18,524 bases of DNA from an uncultured Clostridia bacterium (GCA_947567585.1 CANONE010000026.1:1-18524), one strand, 5' to 3'; positions 1-6,832 are shown, counted from the stretch's first letter. Notes: generated by a model not told the origin, from the sequence alone. Program-made: numbers and translations.

Positions 1-294
1 GTCCTTGAACAGATCGAGCGCTTCGAGCGTTCCTTTCAAAAAATCATTTTCCTTTCCAACAAATAATGACCGTAGTGTTTTCGAACTCCAGCTTGCTTCC
101 GCTTGATGAAGCGGCATCCCTCCCTGTATATAAATTTTCGTTCCGCAAACAGCTAAAATAAATCTTTGCTAATTGTTTTCGGAACTATATTTTTATTTTA
201 TCACATAAAACCACGAGAATAATTCTCCAAAAGAAATATAACTGGATTTTACCTTTTTCATTTTTTAAGTTGCCAATGAATCTCCCGGTTGCCC
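1..294. other. AT-rich left edge, no assignable gene
   Basis: The stretch is visibly richer in A and T than the genes to its right. Two short frames touch the edge. One is on the minus strand from an ATG at 117 to position 1 (39 open codons), preceded by a GGGAGGG that sits almost against the ATG. The other is on the plus strand from position 1 to a TAA-TGA pair at 64-69. They overlap in opposite directions, so at most one is real. I recognise neither product. A small inverted repeat (CCGCTT/AAGCGG) lies near 98-113 without a T-run. From about 120 to 294 I see nothing but AT-rich intergenic DNA. Confidence 0.4.
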
Positions 295-323
295 TTTACA
301 AAACACGGCAAATCATGTAAAAT
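295..323 (+). promoter_or_regulatory. sigma-A promoter of the pilus-like operon
   Basis: A -35 box TTTACA at 295-300 and a -10 box TAAAAT at 318-323 are separated by exactly 17 bases. Transcription should start near 330, about 35 bases before the preferred start codon of the PilC-like gene. This makes that gene the first of its transcript and excludes an upstream assembly ATPase gene from the same promoter. Confidence 0.7.
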
Positions 324-351
324 AGGAAAAGAAATTTCTACTTATGGGGAC

Positions 352-367
352 GGAGGTTTTTTCATTG
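352..367 (+). promoter_or_regulatory. Shine-Dalgarno that favours a TTG start
   Basis: GGAGG at 352-356 lies 8 bases before TTG at 365. The upstream in-frame ATG at 344 has only a weak purine run before it and would place this Shine-Dalgarno inside the gene. The TTG is therefore the better start. Confidence 0.6.
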
Positions 368-1405
368 AAAAAAGACTTGCCCAACGACGCCATTGCCGCC
401 TTGTGTTTGGAGCTCTCCATGCTGCTCCACGCCGGGGTGGGCATGGGGGACGGTTTGGCCCTGATGTCTCAGGACTGCGCCGCCCAGGATAAGGACATGC
501 TTAACGATATGGCCAATTTGGTGGACTGCGGACAGCCCCTCTCAGCCGCTATGCGGGAAGCCGGCGTTTTCCCGGCTTATGTCTGCGGCTTGGTGGAGGT
601 AGGGGAGCAGTCCGGCCGGGTAGAGGAGGCGCTGCGCTCTTTGTCCGCCTATTATGAGGACAGGGCCCGGATGGACCGGCGGATTCGCAGCGCGCTTTTG
701 TATCCGGCGGTGATGCTGGGACTGATGCTGGTAGTGATCACGGTACTGCTGGTCCAAGTACTGCCTATTTTTAACGATGTGTACGCCTCTTTAGGGGGCA
801 GCCTGACGGGCATTGCCGGCGGGCTTTTAGCCCTGGGTCGCTGGCTGGGGATGGCCATGCCGGTTTTGCTGGCTCTGCTGGTACTGGCGGCGGCGCTCTG
901 CCTGTTGTACGCTTTGGCCGGCGGATTTCGGGAGAAGGCCCGGAGCCTTTGGCGGGGAAAGCGGGGAGACAAGGGGATTTCCCGGCAGCTTAATACAGCC
1001 CGGATCGCGCAAGCGCTGGCTATGGGTATGGCCAGCGGCCTGCCCATGGAGGACGCCGTGGATTTGGCCGGGGGCCTGATGGCTGGGACGCCTGCCGCCC
1101 AGGAACGCTGTAAGGACTGCCGGGGCCGCTTGGACAACGGAGAGGGCCTCTCCGCCGCCATGCGGGAAAGCGGTCTGCTGCCCGCTTCTCAATGCCGCCT
1201 GTTGGAATTGGGGCAGCGCTCGGGGGCGGGGGACACTGCCATGGAGAAGATCGCCCGGGACCTGTCCGAAGAAAGCGAGGCCGCTTTGGAGGAAAGGATC
1301 AGCCGGGTGGAGCCCGCTTTGGTGCTGGTGTGTTCCCTGCTGGTGGGGCTCATTCTGCTGTCTGTGATGCTGCCGCTGATGGATATTATGGCGGCCATCG
1401 GCTAA
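365..1405 (+). CDS. PilC/GspF-like inner-membrane platform protein
   Basis: The predicted 346-residue membrane protein belongs to the T2SSF (GspF/PilC) family, the platform on which type IV pilus and type II secretion ATPases act. Two related cytoplasmic helical domains (about residues 8-115 and 205-315) each carry the family pattern of a Leu-rich helix followed by a GxxxxxAL-type turn. The two halves share the phrase LSAAMRE(A/S)G. Hydrophobic segments lie near 110-138, 163-186 and 318-345. Typical PilC proteins are about 400 residues, so this one is short. The start is taken as TTG at 365 because of its Shine-Dalgarno spacing; ATG at 344 is the alternative and adds 7 residues. It heads an operon of small pilin-like proteins and a PilT ATPase. 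Family assignment is secure. Whether it serves a pilus, a pseudopilus or DNA uptake is not decidable here. Confidence 0.88.
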   Translation: MKKDLPNDAIAALCLELSMLLHAGVGMGDGLALMSQDCAAQDKDMLNDMANLVDCGQPLSAAMREAGVFPAYVCGLVEVGEQSGRVEEALRSLSAYYEDRARMDRRIRSALLYPAVMLGLMLVVITVLLVQVLPIFNDVYASLGGSLTGIAGGLLALGRWLGMAMPVLLALLVLAAALCLLYALAGGFREKARSLWRGKRGDKGISRQLNTARIAQALAMGMASGLPMEDAVDLAGGLMAGTPAAQERCKDCRGRLDNGEGLSAAMRESGLLPASQCRLLELGQRSGAGDTAMEKIARDLSEESEAALEERISRVEPALVLVCSLLVGLILLSVMLPLMDIMAAIG

Positions 1406-1417
1406 GAGGGCGGGCCT

Positions 1418-1738
1418 ATGGCAAAGACGGAGCCGGTGTGGAGCAGGCTGCTGCGGAATATTCTGCTGCCTCTGGGAGCTTTGGCGGTGGTGGTGTTTTT
1501 TGCGGGGGCCGTGGAAAGCCTGGATAAAGGGAACGCTGAAAAAGGAATAAGCCAGCTGGAAGAGGCCCTTCGCCGGGGCTGCGTGGCCTGCTACGCGGCA
1601 GAGGGCGCCTATCCCCCCAGCCTTGCGTATTTGGAGGAGCACTACGGGGTCCAGGTGGATGGCTCCCGCTACGCTGTATACTATATGGCGCAGGGGGAAA
1701 ACCTGATGCCTGAGATCACGGTGCTGGAGAGATCATGA
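1418..1738 (+). CDS. small pseudopilin-like membrane protein
   Basis: The 106-residue protein has one N-terminal membrane helix (about residues 12-31). It is followed by an amphipathic stretch containing LEEALRRGCVACYAAEG and then YPPSL. That order, a helix then a small residue-rich segment and a Tyr-Pro turn, recalls the GspG/ComGC major pseudopilin class, in which the long N-terminal helix is followed by a YP turn. No cleavable prepilin motif (Gly then Phe-Thr-Leu-x-Glu) is visible, so classical prepilin peptidase processing is doubtful. An RBS GAGGGCGG precedes the ATG, 12 bases after the PilC-like stop, and the TGA overlaps the next ATG as ATGA, so it is translationally coupled. The role as a pilus-fibre subunit is inferred from fold-like features and context, not from a recognised family. 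Confidence 0.7.
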   Translation: MAKTEPVWSRLLRNILLPLGALAVVVFFAGAVESLDKGNAEKGISQLEEALRRGCVACYAAEGAYPPSLAYLEEHYGVQVDGSRYAVYYMAQGENLMPEITVLERS

Positions 1739-2232
1739 GGAAAACGACCATAAAACATAACATAGACAGCCTGGCGGCCCTGCTGCTTTTTGCGGTATTT
1801 GCCGCCAGCGTGCTGGCCGTTTTGCTGACAGGCGCCAGAGCCTACCGGGGCATCACCCTAAGGGACCAAAGCGCCTACAACGCCAGAACCTGCGTGCAGT
1901 ACATTGCCCAGCGGGTGCGGCAGTCGGACAGCCTTTACGGTGTCACAGTGGAAGATTTTGGAGAAGGCCAAGCGCTGGTCTTGGGAGCGGGGGAGGAGTA
2001 TATCACCCGCATTTACTGCTATAACGGTTACCTGATGGAGCTTTACAGCCAAGCCGGCATGGACCTGGGCCCCGAGGCGGGAGAAAAAATAATAGAAGTC
2101 GCTGCTGTGAGCATGTCGTTAGATAAGGGTGCGCTGCATGTGGAGGTGCAGAACCTGGACCAAGACGGGGAAACCCGCCGGGATTCCCACCTGACTCTGT
2201 CCCTGCGCAGCGGACGCCGCTCAGAAGGGTAG
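1735..2232 (+). CDS. DUF4860-like pilin-type protein
   Basis: The 165-residue protein has an N-terminal membrane helix at about residues 12-33, after a basic leader that contains HNIDSLAALLLF. It continues with a helix including YNARTCVQYIAQRVRQ and then a beta-rich domain. The pattern matches what I recall of DUF4860 proteins in clostridial pilus-type operons; this is recognition from memory and was not searched. The ATG overlaps the previous stop as ATGA, with GGAGAG just upstream. The C-terminus (SLRSGRRSEG) may not be the original end: an open frame shifted by -1 continues directly past the TAG up to the next gene (see the entry at 2233-2381). A minor pilin or pseudopilin is the most economical role. 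Confidence 0.72.
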   Translation: MRKTTIKHNIDSLAALLLFAVFAASVLAVLLTGARAYRGITLRDQSAYNARTCVQYIAQRVRQSDSLYGVTVEDFGEGQALVLGAGEEYITRIYCYNGYLMELYSQAGMDLGPEAGEKIIEVAAVSMSLDKGALHVEVQNLDQDGETRRDSHLTLSLRSGRRSEG

Positions 2233-2381
2233 GGAGCCCTTTTGGCGGGGAGGAAATCAAGGGGAGTACCGGTTGGGCCGGGAGCGAAAAAGAAGGCTTT
2301 ACTTATTTTTACCCGCAGGAAACGGGGCGCTGGCTGCGGCCTCCCGATGTTTTTAAAAAGCTGGAAAGGAAGTTGCTATGA
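2233..2381 (+). other. orphan open frame without a start codon
   Basis: Between the DUF4860-like gene and the next gene, the frame at -1 to the upstream gene is open from 2127 to a TGA at 2379-2381. That TGA overlaps the next ATG as ATGA, the coupling seen elsewhere in this operon. The last 49 codons read as a plausible soluble protein tail (for example YFYPQETGRWLRPP), with natural amino acid composition. I find no ATG, GTG or TTG in this frame between 2127 and the last three codons. It may be a frameshifted C-terminus of the upstream gene, a small gene with a rare start, or chance. Confidence 0.35.
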
Positions 2382-2803
2382 AGAGCAAAGCGCCGCTGGT
2401 GATGATGGAGCAGATGGTGATGATTTTGGTGTTCGCGCTGGCCGCGGCCTTGTGTCTGCGGGCCTTTGTGCTTTCGGACAGCATGTCCAAGGAGAGCGAA
2501 CGCCGGGACCGGGCTGTTTTGTTGTGCGAGAATCTGGCCGAGGATGTCAAGAACAGCGCCGGCAGTATGCAAAAGGAATATGCCGCCCTAGCGGCGGACG
2601 GAGCCTCTCAGAGCGACCCTATCCTATATTACTATGACGGGAAAGGCCGGCGGACAGAAGGCCCCGCCGTATACCGGCTGGAGGTTGAACCCGTGGAGGT
2701 TGAGGAAGGCTTAGCGCCCTATCTGGGGAAAGCCGTGGTGCGGGCTTTGGATGAAGAGAGCGGAAAAGAGCTGTTTAACTTAGAGTTCGCATGGCAGCGG
2801 TAA
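2378..2803 (+). CDS. pilin-like protein with degenerate prepilin signal
   Basis: This 141-residue protein starts with the short basic leader MKSKAP, followed by a hydrophobic helix (about residues 7-31) that begins LVMMEQMVMILVF. If cleavage fell after Pro6, the fifth mature residue would be Glu, the position that is conserved in type IV pilins. The canonical Gly before the cleavage site is replaced by Pro, so this is a degenerate or uncleaved signal. After the helix comes a charged coiled segment (SKESERRDRAVLLCENLAEDV) and a small beta-rich domain. An RBS, GGAAAGGAAG, precedes the ATG. It lies inside the pilus-like operon. I assign it as a minor pilin or pseudopilin by context; the family name is unknown to me. 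Confidence 0.68.
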   Translation: MKSKAPLVMMEQMVMILVFALAAALCLRAFVLSDSMSKESERRDRAVLLCENLAEDVKNSAGSMQKEYAALAADGASQSDPILYYYDGKGRRTEGPAVYRLEVEPVEVEEGLAPYLGKAVVRALDEESGKELFNLEFAWQR

Positions 2804-2818
2804 GGGGAGGCAGGACAT

Positions 2819-3223
2819 ATGCAAAAGCGGGATAAGAGCAGGTTTTCGCCGCCGGCATTGGGAGGCAGCTCCCTGCTGGTGGTGTTTGCGGTGCTGTGCC
2901 TGACGGTGTTTGCGCTGCTTGGGCTGTCCACTGTCCGGGCGGACGGCAGGCTGGCGGAGGCCGCCACAGAGGCGGTGTCCGCTTATTACCGGGCGGACGC
3001 CGAAGCCCAGGAGATTTTAGCGCGGCTTCGCTCTGGCACAATGCCGGAGGGCGTGCAGGAAAACAACGGCATATACGCATTTACCTGCGCCATATCTGAA
3101 ACCCAGCAGCTGGAAGTGCAGGTGCGGGTAGAGGGCGGCGGGTACAACGTCCTCCGTTGGCAGGCCGCGCCCACTGAAGAATGGGAAACTGACGGCCACC
3201 TTACCGTCTGGGACGGTGAATAA
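2819..3223 (+). CDS. minor pseudopilin-like membrane protein
   Basis: The 134-residue protein has a 16-residue basic leader ending in Gly-Gly, then a membrane helix (SSLLVVFAVLCLTVFALLGL, about residues 17-36), then a helical segment (EAATEAVSAYYRADAEAQEIL) and a beta-rich tail. A Gly before the helix fits a prepilin cleavage site. The mature protein would have Val rather than Glu at position 5, and absence of Glu5 is known for GspK/PilX-type tip pseudopilins. That makes a tip or priming subunit a reasonable inference. A good RBS (GGGGAGG, 8 bases before the ATG) follows the previous stop by only a few bases. It is the last small gene before the structured gap preceding the PilT gene. Confidence 0.68.
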   Translation: MQKRDKSRFSPPALGGSSLLVVFAVLCLTVFALLGLSTVRADGRLAEAATEAVSAYYRADAEAQEILARLRSGTMPEGVQENNGIYAFTCAISETQQLEVQVRVEGGGYNVLRWQAAPTEEWETDGHLTVWDGE

Positions 3224-3295
3224 TATGGAAAAGTATGCCGGCTGCCAGGCCAGTCCGCCAGAAATTCCAAGAAAAGCGAAAGCGGAATAAAAAAG

Positions 3296-3410
3296 TTTTT
3301 TACCACTTAAAAGCGGTAGACGCGGGGCGGGCGTCTGTCAGTGAGAGCAAGCCGTGTACCGGCCGAGCCGGCAGACAAGGCCAAAGTCCCGCGACCTTTA
3401 TAATCTCACC
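3296..3410 (+). promoter_or_regulatory. GC-rich structured leader before pilT
   Basis: The 197-base gap before pilT holds several inverted repeats. TACCACTT/AAGCGGTA is near 3301-3318. AGACGC (3318-3323) pairs with GCGTCT (3331-3336). A longer stem joins 3351-3363 with 3367-3381 around CCGGC-CGA-GCCGG. CGCGGGGC (3321-3328) could instead pair with GTCCCGCG (3386-3393), which excludes the second hairpin. I could not match it to the consensus of c-di-GMP-I, cobalamin, TPP, SAM-I, FMN or glycine riboswitches. A cis-acting RNA controlling pilT within the operon is inferred. Confidence 0.4.
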
Positions 3411-3420
3411 AGGAGGAATC

Positions 3421-4485
3421 ATGGAAGCGAACACACAGATTACAGACTACTTAAAGCGGGCGGTAGAGGACGGCGCCTCCGACCTGTTTATTGTAAGCGG
3501 CAGCCCGGTGTGCGAGAAGAAGGAAAAGCGCCTGGTACGCATGGACGACAATATGCTTTTACCCGACGACACCCAGCGGCTGATAGACGGTCTCTATAAG
3601 CTGGCCAAGCGCCCCATGGACCGTTTTCAGCAGCGGGGCGACGATGACTTTTCCTGCGCTGTGCGGGGGCTGGCCCGCTTCCGTATAAACACCTACCGGC
3701 AGCGGGGCTCCATGGCGGCGGTGGTGCGGGTAGTGGCATTTGAAATCCCCAATTGGCTGGCGCTGGGAATCCCCGCCCAGGTAATGGATTTGGCGGAGCT
3801 GAACAGCGGCATGGTGTTGGTTACCGGCACGGCGGGCAGCGGAAAATCCACCACCCAGGCATGTATTATCAATCGGATCAACCAGGAGCGGGAGGCCCAT
3901 ATTATCACCCTGGAGGATCCCATTGAATACCTGCACCGAAACCAGAAGAGCATTGTCAGCCAGCGGGAGGTGGCCATTGACACAGAGGACTACCTTTCCG
4001 CGTTGCGGGCCTGTCTGCGGCAAGCTCCGGACGTGATGCTGGTGGGGGAGATGCGGGACCATGAAACCATCCGCACGGCTATGACGGCCGCCGAGACCGG
4101 GCACCTGCTGATTGCCACTTTGCACACCAAGGGGGCTGTGAATACCATTGACCGCATTGTGGACTCCTTCCCCAGCGGACAGCAGGGACAGGTACGGGTG
4201 CAGCTCTCCATGGTGCTGCGGGCGGTGGTATCCCAGCAGCTGCTGCCGGGTATCAACGGCGAACTGACGCCGGCTTTTGAAGTGATGCACATGAACAGCG
4301 CCATTCGCAGCCTGATCCGAGACAGTAAAACCCACCAAATTGACAGCGCCATTGCCGCTGGCGGCGCAGAGGGAATGATTACCATGGATCAGTCCATCTT
4401 AAAGCTGTATAAAAGCGGTTCTATCTCTAAGGAAACCGCCCTCAACTATGCGGAAAACCCGGACCAGATGGGGCGCAGGCTGTAA
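3421..4485 (+). CDS. pilT: PilT-type retraction ATPase
   Basis: This 354-residue secretion ATPase of the PilT/VirB11 family would power disassembly of pilin subunits at the cytoplasmic face of the membrane. The Walker A motif is GTAGSGKST (residues 136-144). The Asp box ITLEDPIEYLH lies at 162-172, Walker B DVMLVGEMRD at 204-213, and the His box HLLIATLHT at 228-236. The C-terminal AIRSLIRDSKTHQ (294-306) corresponds to the AIRNLIRE signature that separates PilT from PilB. Length is as expected for PilT (about 345-355). The start is ATG at 3421 because AGGAGG at 3411-3416 sits 4 bases before it; the frame is open 62 codons further upstream but that part does not look like protein. The usual GPTGSGKS is GTAGSGKS here. 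It is the only ATPase in the operon. Confidence 0.95.
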   Translation: MEANTQITDYLKRAVEDGASDLFIVSGSPVCEKKEKRLVRMDDNMLLPDDTQRLIDGLYKLAKRPMDRFQQRGDDDFSCAVRGLARFRINTYRQRGSMAAVVRVVAFEIPNWLALGIPAQVMDLAELNSGMVLVTGTAGSGKSTTQACIINRINQEREAHIITLEDPIEYLHRNQKSIVSQREVAIDTEDYLSALRACLRQAPDVMLVGEMRDHETIRTAMTAAETGHLLIATLHTKGAVNTIDRIVDSFPSGQQGQVRVQLSMVLRAVVSQQLLPGINGELTPAFEVMHMNSAIRSLIRDSKTHQIDSAIAAGGAEGMITMDQSILKLYKSGSISKETALNYAENPDQMGRRL

Positions 4486-4585
4486 ATTCCCGGAAGCCAT
4501 GCTTTCCGCCCGTCTCAGATATTGCCGCCAGGCGGGCAGCGGGTTTCCATTTGGAAAATAGGACTGCGGAGTTAGTAATAGTAAG

Positions 4586-4627
4586 AAAAAGGGCCAAGCT
4601 TTCCTTCTTGAAAGCCTGGCCCTTTTC
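4586..4627. terminator. bidirectional intrinsic terminator
   Basis: A 13-base arm beginning GGGCCAAGCTTTC (from 4591) pairs, with one mismatch, with GAAAGCCTGGCCC (ending 4622) around a short loop. An A-run lies upstream and a T-run downstream, so the hairpin can end both the rightward pilT transcript and the leftward lipoprotein transcript. The remaining 4486-4585 has only weak inverted repeats. Confidence 0.85.
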
Positions 4628-4642
4628 TATTGGGGAGATATA

Positions 4643-5653
4643 TTAGAATAGGTTTTCTTCGTGATAATTCTTTCCGTCTCCGATGTATTTCATAATCTTA
4701 TCGCTGCTGTTAGAAGTAGAGGCGAAGGTGGGGTCCATCCGCTGCCAAGCCTTCCCGTCAAAGTAGACAGCCGCGTTTACCCAGCCGGAGCCCTCGGACC
4801 ATACGCTGATCCAAGCGTGATAGGCTTCGCCCGCATGGCCGAATATCAGCTTGCAGGGGACGCCTTGGCTGCGGAGCATACCGGCCATCAGAGAGGCATA
4901 GTCAAAGCAAATGCCCTTTTTCTGCTTAAGCACATCGTCCAAATCCGGCACATAACCGGTCTGCACAGTAGCGGCCCGCTGCTTGTCATAGGTCAGGTTG
5001 GAAATAACGTACTCGTAGATCTTCTCTACCTTCTTCATGGGGTCCGCCTCGTTGCCAGCCAGCTTTTCCGCCAAAGCCACGGCGTTGGGGGCGCTTTCGT
5101 AGTCCACATACTGATTGGGCCGCAGGAAGGGGGCGAACTCATCTGTCAAGGTTACCTGAAACTCTACGGAAGCGGCTACAGCATATTTTTTGCCGCTAGT
5201 GTTTTCGTAAACCTTTACGGTGTAGCCGCCATTGCCGCCTACCAGGGGGAACGTAAACCACTCGCCCGGGGTAATGTCGTAGATATACTCGTCTACCGGG
5301 TTGGTAACCTTAACCCGGGTGCGCTTGGATGTCTGGGCGGTAAACTGAGCCATGACATAGCCGTCCTTGGTATTGGAGTAGTCGATGACCGCTTTGTCGG
5401 TCTTTTCCACCAGCGTACCGGAGGCTTGGGGCATCAGGTGCTTGCTGATGGCGGCCGGCCCGGCGGCCAGGGCGATCACCTCGTCGCTTAGCTCCACCTC
5501 TTCATCCATAGGCGTTACGTCCACATAAGCCTCGCTGTCCACCGCCACAGAGGCAGTGCTGTTTGATGAAGGGATTTCTTCGGTCTGCGCACAACCGGCC
5601 AACAGCAGGGCGGCCAGCAGCGCAGGGAGGATATACCTCATTTTTTTTAGCAT
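4643..5653 (-). CDS. lipoprotein with transglutaminase-like domain
   Basis: The 336-residue exported lipoprotein starts with a basic residue, hydrophobic helix and lipobox LLAGC (Cys21 as lipid anchor). A Ser/Thr/acidic linker follows, then a beta-rich middle region (about 75-175) that may be an immunoglobulin-like or adhesion module. The C-terminal transglutaminase-like fold (about 185-315) has the complete triad: Cys249 in GICFDYA, His279 in AYHAW and Asp307 in RMDPTF. Such domains act as cysteine proteases, amidases or cross-linkers; the substrate cannot be told from sequence. I start at ATG 5653, since AAAGGA lies 11 bases before it; a GTG at 5662 is too close to that site. It has its own promoter and no operon partner. 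Confidence 0.88.
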   Translation of the reverse strand: MLKKMRYILPALLAALLLAGCAQTEEIPSSNSTASVAVDSEAYVDVTPMDEEVELSDEVIALAAGPAAISKHLMPQASGTLVEKTDKAVIDYSNTKDGYVMAQFTAQTSKRTRVKVTNPVDEYIYDITPGEWFTFPLVGGNGGYTVKVYENTSGKKYAVAASVEFQVTLTDEFAPFLRPNQYVDYESAPNAVALAEKLAGNEADPMKKVEKIYEYVISNLTYDKQRAATVQTGYVPDLDDVLKQKKGICFDYASLMAGMLRSQGVPCKLIFGHAGEAYHAWISVWSEGSGWVNAAVYFDGKAWQRMDPTFASTSNSSDKIMKYIGDGKNYHEENLF

Positions 5654-5706
5654 AAAAACCACGTTCCTTTCTCTCTCTGCTTAGGTTTCCTTTATGGTCT
5701 AGAGTA

Positions 5707-5715
5707 AGTATAGCA
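5707..5715 (-). promoter_or_regulatory. extended -10 promoter of the lipoprotein gene
   Basis: Read on the minus strand, TGCTATACT forms an extended -10 (TGn plus TATACT, TATACT at 5707-5712). No convincing -35 lies 16-18 bases before it, which is tolerated with an extended -10. It lies about 50 bases before the start codon. The remaining 5716-5894 holds only a short CCCT/AGGG hairpin and nothing else I can name. Confidence 0.5.
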
Positions 5716-5894
5716 CAGTCTTTTGGAAAATGGAAGTACTTTTTGCAAATTTTCTTTCAAAATTTTATTTTTTCGTAACCGGCAAGTGCGATAACCCCCC
5801 TTTTAGGGACACTGCCCCCAAACATCAATCGCTTCCATACTAGCGACCGAAATTTTCTATGTTACTTTTTGCGGATTTTGTAGATACTTTTAGC

Positions 5895-6278
5895 TCAATA
5901 TACCGCATGCAGCATTTTTTTAAACTCCTCCACCGTCATGGGGGAGCGGTAGATGGTGGCGTCATCCGGATAGTGAAAGTCAAGAAAATGCCCGTTCATG
6001 TCCACAATGGCGGCGGTTTTTTGGCCTTCGCGGGTTACCTCCAAAAGGTAGTCGGGATAATAGGCAAATAGGGAGATGTCCTTGTCCAGGGGCTGGGCGT
6101 TGTCCAGAATGGCGGCGAAGTCCTCAATGCGCCGGCGGTTTTCCTGCGTGCTGGCATTTAAGTGCAGCAGCTTGATTTGCAGGCCGCAGCCTTGGGACAA
6201 ATCCAGCTGTAGGGAGTTGGGGGCTGAACAGCCTGTTAAAACAATCGCCAGCAGCAGGGCGCAAAATAATTTTCTCAT
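5895..6278 (-). CDS. small hypothetical lipoprotein
   Basis: This 127-residue protein has a basic start (MRK), a hydrophobic stretch and the lipobox VLTGC, with Cys17 as the expected lipid anchor. The mature part (about 110 residues) is a small alpha/beta domain with LLHLNAS, DNAQPLDKDISLFAYYPDYLLEV and DATIYRSPMTVEEFKKML. I do not recognise the family. I chose the ATG at 6278 because GGAGAC precedes it and the signal peptide begins there; the frame is open further upstream but overlaps the SprT-like gene and its promoter region. A sigma-A promoter sits directly in front, so it is probably transcribed alone, or also from the SprT-like gene upstream. No clear terminator follows. Confidence 0.78.
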   Translation of the reverse strand: MRKLFCALLLAIVLTGCSAPNSLQLDLSQGCGLQIKLLHLNASTQENRRRIEDFAAILDNAQPLDKDISLFAYYPDYLLEVTREGQKTAAIVDMNGHFLDFHYPDDATIYRSPMTVEEFKKMLHAVY

Positions 6279-6309
6279 GCCGGTCTCCTTTATCCGAATA
6301 ATTGCCATT

Positions 6310-6338
6310 ATTTTACCTGATTTCCACAAAAAAGTCAA
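6310..6338 (-). promoter_or_regulatory. sigma-A promoter of the small lipoprotein gene
   Basis: On the minus strand TTGACT (6333-6338) and TAAAAT (6310-6315) are 17 bases apart. The -35 begins just after the stop of the SprT-like gene, and the predicted transcript start is about 25 bases before the ATG at 6278. Confidence 0.7.
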
Positions 6339-6343
6339 GAAAT

Positions 6344-6832
6344 CTACTGAATCCGCCGAAGTTTTCCCCCACAGGAGCACCGGTACCGCCAGGGGGACTT
6401 CACCGCTTTCGACATGCGCATTCTCCCAATGCGGGCCCCGCAGCTTTGGCATTCCAATATATATTTTATTTCTTCATGCCGCAGAGGTTCCGCTTCTCCC
6501 TCCACAGGCACAGTGCGCTGAATGGCGTACCCCAGGGCGGTTCCAGCCTGCCGCGCATAGGTTTTCCAGCGCTCCCCGTGGTTCCGGCACCCGGGGCAGG
6601 TGTGAAGCAGCTCGTGGGCCAGAGTTTCCCGCAGCAGCTGGGGGCGGTCCAGCAAAGAGGCGGACACCTCAATCACATGCCCGCCGGAAACATAGTAGCA
6701 GCAGCCCAGACGCCGCTTGGCCCGGGTGTTGACCCGGAGAACCGGGTCAATTTTTTTGGACACAGGAATCCCCAGTCCCAGTAAAGCCTGCCGTGTCTCC
6801 TCCAAAAGCGCGTTCAGCTGCTCCTGCGTCAT
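6344..6832 (-). CDS. SprT-like zinc metalloprotease-fold protein
   Basis: The 162-residue cytoplasmic protein carries the SprT-like metal-binding signature: HELLH at residues 73-77, with Glu74 as catalytic base, followed by His85 in CPGCRNHGERW. A C-terminal zinc ribbon follows, with Cys128 and Cys131 (CQSC) and Cys152 and Cys154 (CSC). This is the layout of bacterial SprT/YdgH-type proteins, related to the eukaryotic SPRTN protease that digests DNA-protein crosslinks; the bacterial substrate is not established. I start at ATG 6832, with GAGAGG 8 bases before it, rather than GTG 6841. Its final ribbon spacing is CxC rather than CxxC, which is unusual. It is followed closely by a small lipoprotein gene with its own promoter. 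Confidence 0.85.
   Translation of the reverse strand: MTQEQLNALLEETRQALLGLGIPVSKKIDPVLRVNTRAKRRLGCCYYVSGGHVIEVSASLLDRPQLLRETLAHELLHTCPGCRNHGERWKTYARQAGTALGYAIQRTVPVEGEAEPLRHEEIKYILECQSCGARIGRMRMSKAVKSPWRYRCSCGGKLRRIQ

Noticed and set aside
1..117. Partial gene at the left edge
   Set aside because: Overlapping open frames exist in both directions and the ATG has an atypically close Shine-Dalgarno, so no frame can be chosen.
827..1642. Long open frame on the minus strand (271 codons) across the PilC-like gene
   Set aside because: It is antisense to a gene with a clear family signature and has a His/Gln-rich, low-complexity composition typical of shadow frames in GC-rich DNA.
3399..3404. TATAAT just upstream of pilT
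   Set aside because: No -35 lies at 16-18 bases, and the start of transcription would fall inside the ribosome binding site, so a pilT-specific promoter is not supported.
3296..3410. c-di-GMP-I (GEMM) or cobalamin riboswitch before pilT
   Set aside because: The conserved core sequences of these classes as I know them are absent; only generic hairpins are present.
3559..4338. 259-codon minus-strand frame across pilT
   Set aside because: It mirrors the PilT reading frame, whose Walker A, Asp box, Walker B and His box prove that strand.
4661..5491. 276-codon plus-strand frame
   Set aside because: It is antisense to the lipoprotein gene, which has a lipobox and an intact catalytic triad; the frame has no Shine-Dalgarno.
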